Assembly (NCBI GenBank): GCA_022793065.1
Contig: JAAWCE010000015.1
Coordinates: 34,515 to 98,514 of the forward strand
DNA from: Lachnospiraceae bacterium
Lineage (GTDB): Bacteria > Bacillota > Clostridia > Lachnospirales > Lachnospiraceae
Length of the DNA: 64,000 bases
Direction of reading: 5' to 3'
In this document: one piece after another, positions 35,905 to 45,129 of the stretch
Layout of the letters: every line of letters begins with the position of its first letter
How positions within the stretch are numbered: the first letter of the stretch is position 1
The notes under the pieces: generated by a model
Seen by the model: the letters and a program-made list of their open reading frames with translations, nothing else
The model's database searches: none
What the model was told of the DNA's origin: nothing
Position numbers and translations under genes: made by a program

Positions 35905-36957
35905 GTGAAATCAGTCACTATTGGTCAACTAAAACCAGGAATGATTTTAGGTGAAAACATACTGTATGAAGAGGAAGTACTATATCCTAAAAATACAGTG
36001 CTAAACGAAGTTATCATCAAAGGTCTGGACCGCTACTCCATTATCAGCGCAGTTATCAAAGAAGACAAAGACCTGGCCGCAACACATTACGAGCGCGTCC
36101 GCTTCAATGATGATTTTAAACTTTTTGCGGAAAAACATTCTAAAAACTTATTTGTCTACAAACGTCTGCTGCAAAATTTTATGAAGAACAAACAACAAAT
36201 TCCTGATAACGCGCTGCTTGCTCTTTATTATGATATGGCTTCTACATATTCCTATGGTTCCGAGCTGCTGGACTTTCTCTATAACCTGGTTCCCAATGAG
36301 GATGAGCTGACCTATACCCATTGTCTTAACTCCGCCCTGTTAGCCGGTACTTTTGCTGAATGGATTAATATGCCCAAAGCGGAAGCCGAACAGCTTATAC
36401 TGTCATGCTTCTATTATGATATCGGAAAGCTGGACCTTCCCTACGAAATTCTTTGGAAAGCCGGCAAACTTACGGAGGAAGAGTTTACTCTGGTAAAAAA
36501 ACATCCTGTCATCGGCTATGCACTTTTAAATCAGACCACTTTGAATCAGCATATAAAAAATGCCGTAATAATGCACCATGAACGCATGGATGGCACCGGA
36601 TATCCCTACCACATGAAAGGCAAAAGCATCGATCTCTATGCAAGATACATTGCTATCATAGACACCTACATTGCTATGGCCTCTCCCCGTTCCTACCGTG
36701 AAGCTTTAACTCCCCTTCAAATTTTGGGCTATTTTGAACTTAATATGAAAGATTATGACACCGAATTGCTGCTGCCGCTGATGGAACGTATCGGAGACGC
36801 ACAGATTGGCACCACGGTCCAGCTCAATGACGGTTCCATGTGGGAAGTTGTGGTCATACATCCGGCAAGAAAATCACGTCCCATTTTAAAAAATGATAAT
36901 TCTGAAGTTATGGATTTGTTGGAATACCCGGACCTGCAGATTGTAAAAAGTCTATAA
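35905..36957 (+). CDS. HD-GYP domain protein with altered catalytic motif
   Basis: A 350-aa cytoplasmic protein with an HD-GYP domain (about 130-300), the family that hydrolyses cyclic di-GMP. Retained: His139 (THCLN), H200-P201, HHERMDGTGYP (224-234). Changed: the HD pair reads Tyr171-Asp172 (YYDIGK), and the later D-x-x-DA motif reads IDTYIAM, with Ile256 in place of Asp. Two metal-site positions are therefore lost and the protein may be a binding or weak-activity variant. The GTG start has AAGGAGG seven to nine bases upstream. A promoter about 360 bases upstream gives a long structured leader. Confidence 0.85.
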   Translation: MKSVTIGQLKPGMILGENILYEEEVLYPKNTVLNEVIIKGLDRYSIISAVIKEDKDLAATHYERVRFNDDFKLFAEKHSKNLFVYKRLLQNFMKNKQQIPDNALLALYYDMASTYSYGSELLDFLYNLVPNEDELTYTHCLNSALLAGTFAEWINMPKAEAEQLILSCFYYDIGKLDLPYEILWKAGKLTEEEFTLVKKHPVIGYALLNQTTLNQHIKNAVIMHHERMDGTGYPYHMKGKSIDLYARYIAIIDTYIAMASPRSYREALTPLQILGYFELNMKDYDTELLLPLMERIGDAQIGTTVQLNDGSMWEVVVIHPARKSRPILKNDNSEVMDLLEYPDLQIVKSL

Positions 36958-36996
36958 TTCAGCATTTACACCTATTTGTTTTAAAATTAATTTTGG

Positions 36997-37033
36997 AAAA
37001 GCAGCCGAAAACATTAATAATATTTTCGGCTGC
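36997..37033 (-). terminator. intrinsic terminator overlapping the NUDIX stop codon
   Basis: Stem GCAGCCGAAAA/TTTTCGGCTGC (37001-37011, 37023-37033), 11 bp, followed on the minus strand by TTTTCC. The NUDIX stop codon (37014-37016) lies inside the loop, so ribosomes finishing translation would cover the terminator. Confidence 0.75.
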
Positions 37034-37466
37034 CCCATAAATGATTCTTCTTCAATTCCTGATACTCGTCATACGCTCTTTCCAAAATCTGTTTTTCATT
37101 GGCAAATTTTAGTAAGTGATATGCTTCATGATACTTGTAAAAGCCCGAATCCACAAAATATTCTTCCTTTTGTGGTGTACTGTAATAACTGTCCGCCATC
37201 ATCAGGTACCAGTGTACTTCTTTTTCCACAACATCTTCAGGAATACTAAAAGTGTACTCACTTTTACCGATGTACTTTATAATAGTAGCCTTAGCTCCCG
37301 ATTCTTCCAAAACCTCACGCAAAGCAGTATCTTTATATTCCTCTCCCTGCTCTACTGTGCCTTTGGGTAAAACCCATCCATCATACTTATTCTTATAATT
37401 CTTGTACAACAGAAGTATTTTTCCGCGGAAAATTACCACACCACCACAGCTTGTTGCTTCTAACAT
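37014..37466 (-). CDS. NUDIX hydrolase
   Basis: A 150-aa NUDIX protein: MLEATSCGGVVIFRGKILLL, then the NUDIX box from GTVEQGEEYKDTALREVLEE through SG, with the REVxEExG core intact. It hydrolyses a nucleoside diphosphate linked to another group; the PKGTVEQGE context resembles diadenosine polyphosphate or sugar-nucleotide hydrolases. The ATG at 37464-37466 has GGAGGAATC upstream. The stop lies within its terminator. Confidence 0.85.
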   Translation of the reverse strand: MLEATSCGGVVIFRGKILLLYKNYKNKYDGWVLPKGTVEQGEEYKDTALREVLEESGAKATIIKYIGKSEYTFSIPEDVVEKEVHWYLMMADSYYSTPQKEEYFVDSGFYKYHEAYHLLKFANEKQILERAYDEYQELKKNHLWGSRKYY

Positions 37467-37584
37467 CCCGATTCCTCCGTCACTCCTACGCCTATTGGTG
37501 GCCGCCTGAAACACCTCGCGGTGGTCGATTGCCTGTACTGTATAATAAAAACAGTATAGTCCAAACTTTCATGAAGTGCAACCC

Positions 37585-39276
37585 CTATTTTTTCTGATTA
37601 AAATATGCGTCAAAAATTCTTCTTGCAATCGGAACCGCATAATCGCCTCCCTGCCCTGCTCCTTCCACAATAATTGTAACACAGATTTCAGGATTTTCCG
37701 CCGGTGCAAATCCGGTAAACCACGCATGACTGTCCCCATTCTCATTATATTCCGCCGATCCGGTTTTCCCGGCCGCGGTATATTCACGCTCTGAAAGATT
37801 CGCAGCCGTACCGTTTTCCACCACCGCCGTCATTAAATCTTTTAATATGCCCGCCTCTTCCTGGCTTAACAACTGGCCGTAACTGCTTGGCTGGAAAGCT
37901 TTCACCAGGCTTCCCTCATCATTTTCCACTCGGTCAATCACATAGGGCTTCATCAATATTCCGTTATTGGCAATGGCGCTTGTAATCATATTTAAATGTA
38001 TGGGCGTAATCTGTGTCTTTCCCTGCCCTATGGAGGTCTGCATCATATCCGCTGCCCACATCTCTTCCGAAACCGCAGTACTGCTTCTATTATAAGTCAA
38101 GGTCAGCGGAAGAGGCTCATCAAACAACAAACTCTTTAAAGTATCCGCAAACTTTGCTCTGTCCAATCCCATTCCAATATTGGCAAATGAAGAATTACAC
38201 GACTTGGCAAAAGACCGTTCCAAATCAAGATTTCCATGCTTTGTCCCATGAATACAGCCAATACGGCTGCTTCCGGACACAAACGACCCTGTACACTCAA
38301 AAGAATACTCCTGGTAATTCTCTGGATTCTGTCTGATATATTCTAACGCAGTGATAATTTTAAAAGTAGAACCGGGGGGATATATCCCTTGTGTCGCTCT
38401 GTTCAACAATATAGAACTGTTCTCATCCTCCACCAATGCGTCCCATATCTCCCCAATTTTATTTGGGTCAAAATTCGGATGAGATACCATCGCCAGCAAT
38501 TTTCCTGTTGAAACTTCCGTCACCACAACAGCGCCTTTATAAATATCCAATTGCGAATCCGCAACCTGCTGCAGCTCCAGATTCAATGTGGTATATACCA
38601 TATCCCCCGGATTTTTTAGTCCTGCAACGTCATTGGCTGCTTTGTTGCGCAATGACGTATTAGAATGAATCAAATAATAATTGGCCAGCGCCTCCACTCC
38701 CATACGCCCCTTTGTAGAATATCCCACAATATGAGAAAACAATTTGCCGAAAGGGTATGTCCTTGTCTCATTTTGGTCGTCGTCCAATACTGTCTGTGCC
38801 AGAATCTCCCCATTACAATCCAGAATTGTTCCCCGATAATTTCGGGACAGAAGAATTTCCTGTCTGGAATTATAACTATTATTTATCATTTCCTCTTCAC
38901 TGGTAGCCGTAAAATATCCCAGATATCCAATCATGCCCAGAAATAATACTGCAAAAATTCCACCAGTCAGGCAGATTTCCCTCCAATTTCCTGCCCAGGA
39001 TCTGCCTTTTTTCTTTCCAATCTTCTTATTCACATTTTGCCCTTCTCGATTTTCTTCATATTCCTGCCGTTCCTGAAATTCGGCTGCTTCTTCAAACTCC
39101 CCCTGTAACTCTCTTTGTTCTTGTACTTCCTTTTCCTCCTGGATTTCCTCTCTTGCCTGAATCTCTTGCTCCTTTTTCACTTGATTGTACTGGATTTGCG
39201 GATTTATCTGCTGATTTGGGCCTTGATGGTTTTGCTGCATCTGTTCCTTCTTTCCCACGTCTTGTATCGTTGACAT
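37585..39276 (-). CDS. class B penicillin-binding protein (PbpA-like)
   Basis: A 563-aa peptidoglycan transpeptidase. It has an unusual Gln/Glu-rich cytoplasmic N-terminus (1-95), one membrane helix (about 101-122), a linker and the transpeptidase domain with the active-site motifs S303-T-F-K, S359-C-N and KTGSAEY near 500. It pairs with the FtsW/RodA glycosyltransferase gene upstream. The ATG at 39274-39276 has AAAGGAGAGACGTA and overlaps that gene by 185 bases. An alternative GTG at 39031-39033 with an AGAAGG site would give a 482-aa protein of usual length with no overlap. Confidence 0.9.
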   Translation of the reverse strand: MSTIQDVGKKEQMQQNHQGPNQQINPQIQYNQVKKEQEIQAREEIQEEKEVQEQRELQGEFEEAAEFQERQEYEENREGQNVNKKIGKKKGRSWAGNWREICLTGGIFAVLFLGMIGYLGYFTATSEEEMINNSYNSRQEILLSRNYRGTILDCNGEILAQTVLDDDQNETRTYPFGKLFSHIVGYSTKGRMGVEALANYYLIHSNTSLRNKAANDVAGLKNPGDMVYTTLNLELQQVADSQLDIYKGAVVVTEVSTGKLLAMVSHPNFDPNKIGEIWDALVEDENSSILLNRATQGIYPPGSTFKIITALEYIRQNPENYQEYSFECTGSFVSGSSRIGCIHGTKHGNLDLERSFAKSCNSSFANIGMGLDRAKFADTLKSLLFDEPLPLTLTYNRSSTAVSEEMWAADMMQTSIGQGKTQITPIHLNMITSAIANNGILMKPYVIDRVENDEGSLVKAFQPSSYGQLLSQEEAGILKDLMTAVVENGTAANLSEREYTAAGKTGSAEYNENGDSHAWFTGFAPAENPEICVTIIVEGAGQGGDYAVPIARRIFDAYFNQKK

Positions 39277-40585
39277 TACGTCTCTCCTTTTCCTGCTGTA
39301 ATCTGATATAGATACTCTCAATCAGAAAAAACATAATCATTGTAGTCAGTGCTGAACTGCCCCCATAACTAATAAAAGGCAATGTCACACCTGTGAGAGG
39401 AATAAATTTTATCCCCCCTCCAATGGTTAGAAATATCTGAAAAATATACATAATGCCAATTCCATATACAATAAGCTGATAAAAGCGGTCTTTAATTTGA
39501 ACCGACATTTTCATCATAGCCAAAAAGCAGACCAAAGTAAGCAAAACAAGACAAATCCCAAAAATCACTCCCAGTTCCTCACAAACCGAAGAAAACGCAA
39601 AATCCTGCTCCACCAGAGGAATCGCGCCCGGATTTCCTTTTAACAGCCCCATTCCAAGCCAGCTTCCGCTGCCTACGGCAAACAAAGACTGGGTGATGGC
39701 ATATCCTTTGGAGTCAATATATTTCCACGGGTTCTGCCATGCAAGCACACGGGTACGGACATGTGCAAACAACTGATAAGCCGCCCATGCTGCGGCGCTT
39801 CCCCCAACAGCGCCCGCCAACAGATAAAGATAATTTCTCGTAGCCACAAACACTACGAATACATATGAAATAAAAAAAATCAATGCGCTGCCCAAATCCT
39901 TTGACGCTACCAATATGAGCACATGTGCCCCAGCAAAAACCGCCGTTATTGATACTCTCACAAAATCAACCTTTTCCCATAACGCTCCTGCCAGAAAGAA
40001 AACAAAACTGATTTTGACAAATTCGGAAGGCTGAAATGTAAAACCCCCTATGGTATAACTAATCTTAGAACCATAAGTAACTTCCCCCAGAATTAACACA
40101 GCCCCAAGAAGCAATATCCCAACGGCGCCATAAATCCAGGTCAGTTTTTTCCAGAAATGAATTCTGGTAAACAGCCAGGGAATAAATAGAGAACCTGCCA
40201 GAGAAGCCAATACAATAATGTACTGTCTGATCGCCTTATGAAATGAAAGTCTTGCTATCATACATAACCCCACTCCCAACATCATACACATATTATTTAA
40301 TAACAGCCTGTTTATCTTTTCATAGATTGCAGACACAATCACAAGTGCTGCCAGCAAAAACACCTGTACAAACACATAGAAAAATACATATTCCCAATCC
40401 TTACTCACAACTGCCAAATCCGCAAACATAAAAAACTGCATGATAAACATAAGCAGATTCTGTATGATATATATTGTTTTTTTCTTTCCCAACCGATCTG
40501 TCAGGCAGAGAAAACTACAAAAGGTATACATTATCATCAAAAATGTTATGACATATTTGGAGATTTCCGTAATATATTCCCGCAT
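39092..40585 (-). CDS. FtsW/RodA/SpoVE family cell-cycle protein
   Basis: A 497-aa SEDS-family peptidoglycan glycosyltransferase, about ten membrane helices. Motifs: FQPSEFVKISFVFFLA, LVASKDLGSALIFF, GSGSWLGMGLLKGNPG and LTGVTLPFISYGGSS. It polymerises glycan strands with the class B PBP encoded next. A hydrophilic C-terminal tail of about 70 residues (KSADKSANPVQSSEKGARDS) lies in the overlap with that gene. The ATG at 40583-40585 has GAAGGAATGGTTTC. Confidence 0.92.
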   Translation of the reverse strand: MREYITEISKYVITFLMIMYTFCSFLCLTDRLGKKKTIYIIQNLLMFIMQFFMFADLAVVSKDWEYVFFYVFVQVFLLAALVIVSAIYEKINRLLLNNMCMMLGVGLCMIARLSFHKAIRQYIIVLASLAGSLFIPWLFTRIHFWKKLTWIYGAVGILLLGAVLILGEVTYGSKISYTIGGFTFQPSEFVKISFVFFLAGALWEKVDFVRVSITAVFAGAHVLILVASKDLGSALIFFISYVFVVFVATRNYLYLLAGAVGGSAAAWAAYQLFAHVRTRVLAWQNPWKYIDSKGYAITQSLFAVGSGSWLGMGLLKGNPGAIPLVEQDFAFSSVCEELGVIFGICLVLLTLVCFLAMMKMSVQIKDRFYQLIVYGIGIMYIFQIFLTIGGGIKFIPLTGVTLPFISYGGSSALTTMIMFFLIESIYIRLQQEKERRNVNDTRRGKEGTDAAKPSRPKSADKSANPVQSSEKGARDSGKRGNPGGKGSTRTKRVTGGV

Positions 40586-40607
40586 GAAACCATTCCTTCG
40601 CTTTTCT

Positions 40608-42920
40608 TTATTCCACGCCGCGCTTTTCGTGGCCGGTAGTAGCAATATATTTTCCCTGTGGTAAAGGCGCCCCTCTCAAAAAAGAATCTAAAAGCTGTCT
40701 TACTTCCTCCGGAGATTCCAAAGTAAAATCCATCCGCAAATCTACAGCCTCCCTCCATTTTCCCAGTTCAGAATACAAGGAGAATGGTACACTATTATAT
40801 ATAACATTCATACAATGCAGACAATTCACCTTTACCGGAAATTTCACATGACGTTTATCCGTCAAAAACGCCCATGCTTCCTCCTCTGGGAAATTTAACT
40901 GCCTATTTCCACACTTTCCTAATCCCTTACCTTCTGATGTTTTTGCATTTCTTCTGCATTGTTTTGTTGTTTTGTACAGACAATTAGCCGAAATCATCAT
41001 AGGGATTCTGCTGTAAACAATCTTTTCACAGGGCAGCTTAAGTGATTGCAAAAGTTTTCGTTGTTCTGACGCTTTTAATTCATATGGCAAACAAATCCCT
41101 TCCGCTCGAACACCAATCTCTTGTCCAGCCAATCCATTCCAAACATACACACCCGCATCCGTCCTACAAGGTAATTTTCCGCCCTTTTGAGATATGAATC
41201 CCATTCCGTCCATAGAACGCACTAAGAATCCATGAATATCCCCACTCCCCACGGCTTTTTCATAGAGAGATTCCAGATATCTGTATTGGGCCTCTCTGAC
41301 AATGTAGGGAAGCACTGCATAAATTTTGTATAATTCAGATAACTTATGACATAAAATATCAACTCTCTCCCCTCCGTTTACAAGCAAATCACCGTCTATA
41401 TAAATGCGCATCCCCCGGCAAGCAAATTGATCCTGATTCAAAGAAAGCCATTCCGAAACCGCCTCCAACTGCATCCCTGTACAGACGGAAAGCGCCCATA
41501 CTTTTTTCTCTGATGCTGGTTCTTGCTGCAGCATCATTTGCCGCATTTCTTCCGGAGAAGAAACGGCCGATTTATTTCCCTGAGTATAACCACGAGTGCA
41601 TAAAATCTGTTCTTCCAATTTTGCCACAGCTTGTCTCCGTAATTCATTGATTTGTTTTAAGGGATAAAAGACATTATCATCCATATCTACTTCTATCTCA
41701 AAGCCGTAAAATGCACTTTCCCCCAATTTTCCCAACTGCTTTCGTACATTTTTCTCTGTTATGGGTTGTTTTTGCGCCTGTTCCACAAGCTGTCCTGTTA
41801 CTTTGACACACACATCTTCCCACTGTAACTGAATTTCCGCCGGTTGTCCAAGCAAAAAAAACGCCCTGATTTTTATTGGCAGTCTTAAAATATCGTCTAT
41901 GTATTTTCTACGAATATCTGCCAACAACGCCTCATCACTGCCACTGTAGGAAGGCGTCTCCATAGTAATCATTTCTCGTCCATTATGCCTGAAATAATAT
42001 CCGTCCTGTACCTTGCTTCGGATATAAAGAGAATTCAAAATCAACTTGTCCTCTTCTTCTACGAAAAAAGCTTTCTGTGCTTCCTCCACCCCCATTGTTT
42101 GACGCAGCCGTAAATATCTGTCAATATACCGACGATAGACTCTCGTTACGCCCGCCGCATATTCCGGTTTTTTCATGCGCCCTTCAATTTTAAAAGAATC
42201 TATCCCCGCCTCAATCAGCTTAGGAATATGTGTAATAGTACATAAATCCTTTAAGCTTAAAGGATACCCTTTTTCACATCCATTCCCCTTCTTCGCCGTC
42301 ACATCATAACTAAGTCTGCACGGTTGGGCGCAGCGTCCCCTGTTGCCGCTTCTCCCGCCTAAAATACTGCTGAACAAACATTGTCCGGAATAGCAATAAC
42401 ACATGGCTCCGTGTATAAAAGTTTCCAGCTCCACACCTGTTCTCTTTTTTATTTCCACTATTTCTTTTAGACTAAGTTCCCTGGCCGGAACAATACGGCT
42501 TGCCCCCATCTCTTTGAGCAAAGCGCTGCCAAAACTGCCGCAAATGGTCATCTGAGTGCTCACATGCAGCTTCCAATCCGGAAAATACTCTCTAATAAAC
42601 CGAAACACCCCCAAATCCTGCACAATCACGGCGTCCAGTCCCGCTTCATAGAAAGGAAGCAGATATGAATACAACTGGTGTATTTCACATTCTTTCAACA
42701 GCGTATTCACGGTCAGGTATAATTTCCGCCCCATCAAATGACCGTAACGAATACATTCCAACAGTGCTTCCGTTGTAAAATTTTCCGCATATGCTCTTGC
42801 ACCAAATCTGTTTCCAGCCAGATAAACAGCATCCGCACCACCATGGATTGCTCCGTAAAAGCCTTCCACACTTCCGGCCGGCGCCAAAAGTTCCACTCGT
42901 TTTTCAACATTTTGCATCAT
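40608..42920 (-). CDS. U32 family peptidase
   Basis: A 770-aa protein: an N-terminal U32 domain (RVELLAPAGSVEGFYGAIHG, HGAMCYCYSGQCLFSS, GRCAQPCRLSY with clustered cysteines) and a C-terminal DUF3656-type collagenase-like domain. Some U32 proteins act in RNA hydroxylation (RlhA) and others are called collagenases; the cysteine cluster suggests an iron-sulfur centre. Of three close ATGs I chose 42918-42920; 42936-42938 and 42915-42917 are also possible. Confidence 0.88.
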   Translation of the reverse strand: MMQNVEKRVELLAPAGSVEGFYGAIHGGADAVYLAGNRFGARAYAENFTTEALLECIRYGHLMGRKLYLTVNTLLKECEIHQLYSYLLPFYEAGLDAVIVQDLGVFRFIREYFPDWKLHVSTQMTICGSFGSALLKEMGASRIVPARELSLKEIVEIKKRTGVELETFIHGAMCYCYSGQCLFSSILGGRSGNRGRCAQPCRLSYDVTAKKGNGCEKGYPLSLKDLCTITHIPKLIEAGIDSFKIEGRMKKPEYAAGVTRVYRRYIDRYLRLRQTMGVEEAQKAFFVEEEDKLILNSLYIRSKVQDGYYFRHNGREMITMETPSYSGSDEALLADIRRKYIDDILRLPIKIRAFFLLGQPAEIQLQWEDVCVKVTGQLVEQAQKQPITEKNVRKQLGKLGESAFYGFEIEVDMDDNVFYPLKQINELRRQAVAKLEEQILCTRGYTQGNKSAVSSPEEMRQMMLQQEPASEKKVWALSVCTGMQLEAVSEWLSLNQDQFACRGMRIYIDGDLLVNGGERVDILCHKLSELYKIYAVLPYIVREAQYRYLESLYEKAVGSGDIHGFLVRSMDGMGFISQKGGKLPCRTDAGVYVWNGLAGQEIGVRAEGICLPYELKASEQRKLLQSLKLPCEKIVYSRIPMMISANCLYKTTKQCRRNAKTSEGKGLGKCGNRQLNFPEEEAWAFLTDKRHVKFPVKVNCLHCMNVIYNSVPFSLYSELGKWREAVDLRMDFTLESPEEVRQLLDSFLRGAPLPQGKYIATTGHEKRGVE

Positions 42921-43020
42921 ATTTATACTCTTTATCATATTTTACAACCACTTCATGCGCTTTAGCGCACATAGATTCAGACGTTGACACAACGTCTTTT
43001 CGTGTCAGCATTACCATAAT

Positions 43021-43049
43021 ATAGAAAAGCTGCCCAAATGCGGACAGCC
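43021..43049 (-). terminator. intrinsic terminator of zapA
   Basis: Minus strand stem GCTGTCC/GGGCAGC (7 bp with one G-U pair) and 6-nt loop followed by TTTTCTATATT, 17 bases after the zapA stop. Confidence 0.65.
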
Positions 43050-43065
43050 ATAATCATACCCTATC

Positions 43066-43446
43066 TTATTTCTTTTTTGGCGCCGGTTCCGGTTTATTCT
43101 GCGCCTGCTGCAGGGCCTTTACCTGTTCCTCGGAACTTTCCAGTTTAATCTGAGCCGAAATCAGCTCATGTTTTAACTCATATAGTTCCTTATCCTTCGC
43201 TTGCAGTTCATCCTCCAATTCGGAATTTTCTTTCTTTGCCTTAAAATAATCATCAGCAATATTTAGCTGCAGCAATACATTCTGTACATCCAGCGATTGT
43301 CTGCGAAAGGCATCAAGCTTATTATATTCATTTATCTTATTATTAATATAAGATGCAACCTTCTGTAAATATTCTTCACTTTCATAACCGCTCAAGGTGT
43401 ACACCTTACCGCCTATGATTACTTCTGTATCTGTCTTGGAAGCCAT
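43066..43446 (-). CDS. zapA: cell division protein ZapA
   Basis: A 126-aa FtsZ-associated protein that bundles Z-ring filaments. N-terminal ZapA domain (TEVIIGGKVYTLSGYESEEY, then VASYINNKINEYN), then a long coiled coil (about 65-115) and a Lys/Pro tail. Lies upstream of the U32 gene, a frequent Firmicute order. Followed by its own terminator. Confidence 0.9.
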   Translation of the reverse strand: MASKTDTEVIIGGKVYTLSGYESEEYLQKVASYINNKINEYNKLDAFRRQSLDVQNVLLQLNIADDYFKAKKENSELEDELQAKDKELYELKHELISAQIKLESSEEQVKALQQAQNKPEPAPKKK

Positions 43447-43653
43447 TGCGCCCCACCCCTCTTGTAAAAAGTATCGTTCCGCGGCACATCAGTGTACATT
43501 CTCCTGTAAACCTTCCTGTCATGAAAATAATGCCTGTGCCGTCCATCTGATTTTCATGCCTCTAATTTAAGAAAGAACAAATAGGGCAAAAATCACTAAT
43601 TTATTATATATCATAATCTTAAATCAGGCAAGCATAAATATCACATGCAGCAG

Positions 43654-45129
43654 TTACCTTTCACTTTTTTGCTTCACATATTCCCTGACAATCTCTTCCT
43701 CGGAAAAATGATACTTCACTCCTTCTATTTCCTGATACTCCTCATGACCTTTTCCAATCAAAGCCACAATATCCCCCTCCGCACAATTGTCTATTAAATA
43801 TTTTATGGCTTCTTCCCGATCTTTTATTATCTTATAAGCACCATCGTAAACCTTCAGCCCTTCCAGAATATCCTCATTAATCTGATCCATGGACTCATAC
43901 CTGGGGTTGTCCATTGTAATTATGGTCATATCCGCATATTGCCCTGCAATACGTCCCATATCCAGACGTCTTTGTCTGGGTCTGTTCCCTCCGCCCCCAA
44001 ACAGACAAATCAGCCGCACGGGATGATAATTTTTCAATGTCTGCAGCAAAGATTCCATACTCAAGGCATTATGGGCATAGTCAATCAAGAATACGGCATG
44101 TTCCGATACGCCCGGAAGTACTTGCATTCTACCCTTGACCGTCACTTCCTTCAGCGCTGCCTTAATACACATGGGCGCCGCCCCTGCCAATGAGGTCATG
44201 GCAGCAGCCACCAAAGCATTCTCCACATTGAATCTGCCCGGCATATTCAGCACAATCTCTCCCTGCATCCTTCCCGAAATCCGAAAAGAAGCCCCTAACA
44301 CTCCCGGCTCCCACAGGTTTTCGACTTTTTCTCCCATATAATCCGCTTCTTTCCCCACGGATACTGTCACAAGATTCAGTGCGTTCTCTGTGACCTCTTT
44401 CCAACGAGAATCGTCTATATTAGCCACCGTATATCTGGACTGGGAAAAAAGCATCTTTTTACATTCCAAATATTCTTCAAAGTTCTCATGCTCTCCCTTT
44501 CCTATATGATCGGGAGAAATATTGAGAAATGCACTATAGTCAAACATAATCCCTTCGGTTCTCTTCTGCTTCAGCCCTTGAGAAGACACCTCCATGACCA
44601 CATATTGACAGCCTGCCCTGAGCATATCCGCAAAAAGGGAATGTAATTCATATGCCTCCGGCGTAGTTGGCGTATTCTTGTTAAATTCTATTTTTTCATC
44701 TCCGATAAAAGCCCCCAGGGTTCCTATCATTCCTGTCTTATATCCGGACTTTTCAAGTATTCTCTTAATCATTACCGCTGTGGTAGTCTTGCCTTTTGTC
44801 CCGGTCAATCCCATCAATGTCATCTTTCTTGCCGGATAACGAAACCATGTAGCAGAAATAGCCGCCAGCGCAGACCTGGTATCCGGCACAAGAATCATTG
44901 ATGTATCCGTTGAAACCTCAGGCGCTTCTTCCGCTACAATGGCAACCGCTCCTTTTTCAATGGCATTTTGAATGAAATCGTGTCCATCTGCCGAAAGCCC
45001 CCGGATACATACAAACAATGACCCTCGCTCCACTTTTCTTGAATCATATGCCACGGATGTAATTTCCTTCTGCTCGTCTCCGCAAAAAGCGCGCACTTCA
45101 ACATCTGCAAGCAAATCCTTAAGTTTCAT
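43654..45129 (-). CDS. murE: UDP-N-acetylmuramoyl-tripeptide synthetase MurE
   Basis: Adds the third residue of the peptidoglycan stem peptide. The 491-aa protein has the Mur ligase ATP loop GLTGTKGKTTTAVMI and the DNPR motif (TMDNPRYESM) that marks meso-diaminopimelate-adding MurE. The ATG at 45127-45129 has AAGGAGAATACCTTT. It overlaps dapF by 11 bases, so the gene that makes its substrate is translated with it. Confidence 0.94.
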   Translation of the reverse strand: MKLKDLLADVEVRAFCGDEQKEITSVAYDSRKVERGSLFVCIRGLSADGHDFIQNAIEKGAVAIVAEEAPEVSTDTSMILVPDTRSALAAISATWFRYPARKMTLMGLTGTKGKTTTAVMIKRILEKSGYKTGMIGTLGAFIGDEKIEFNKNTPTTPEAYELHSLFADMLRAGCQYVVMEVSSQGLKQKRTEGIMFDYSAFLNISPDHIGKGEHENFEEYLECKKMLFSQSRYTVANIDDSRWKEVTENALNLVTVSVGKEADYMGEKVENLWEPGVLGASFRISGRMQGEIVLNMPGRFNVENALVAAAMTSLAGAAPMCIKAALKEVTVKGRMQVLPGVSEHAVFLIDYAHNALSMESLLQTLKNYHPVRLICLFGGGGNRPRQRRLDMGRIAGQYADMTIITMDNPRYESMDQINEDILEGLKVYDGAYKIIKDREEAIKYLIDNCAEGDIVALIGKGHEEYQEIEGVKYHFSEEEIVREYVKQKSER

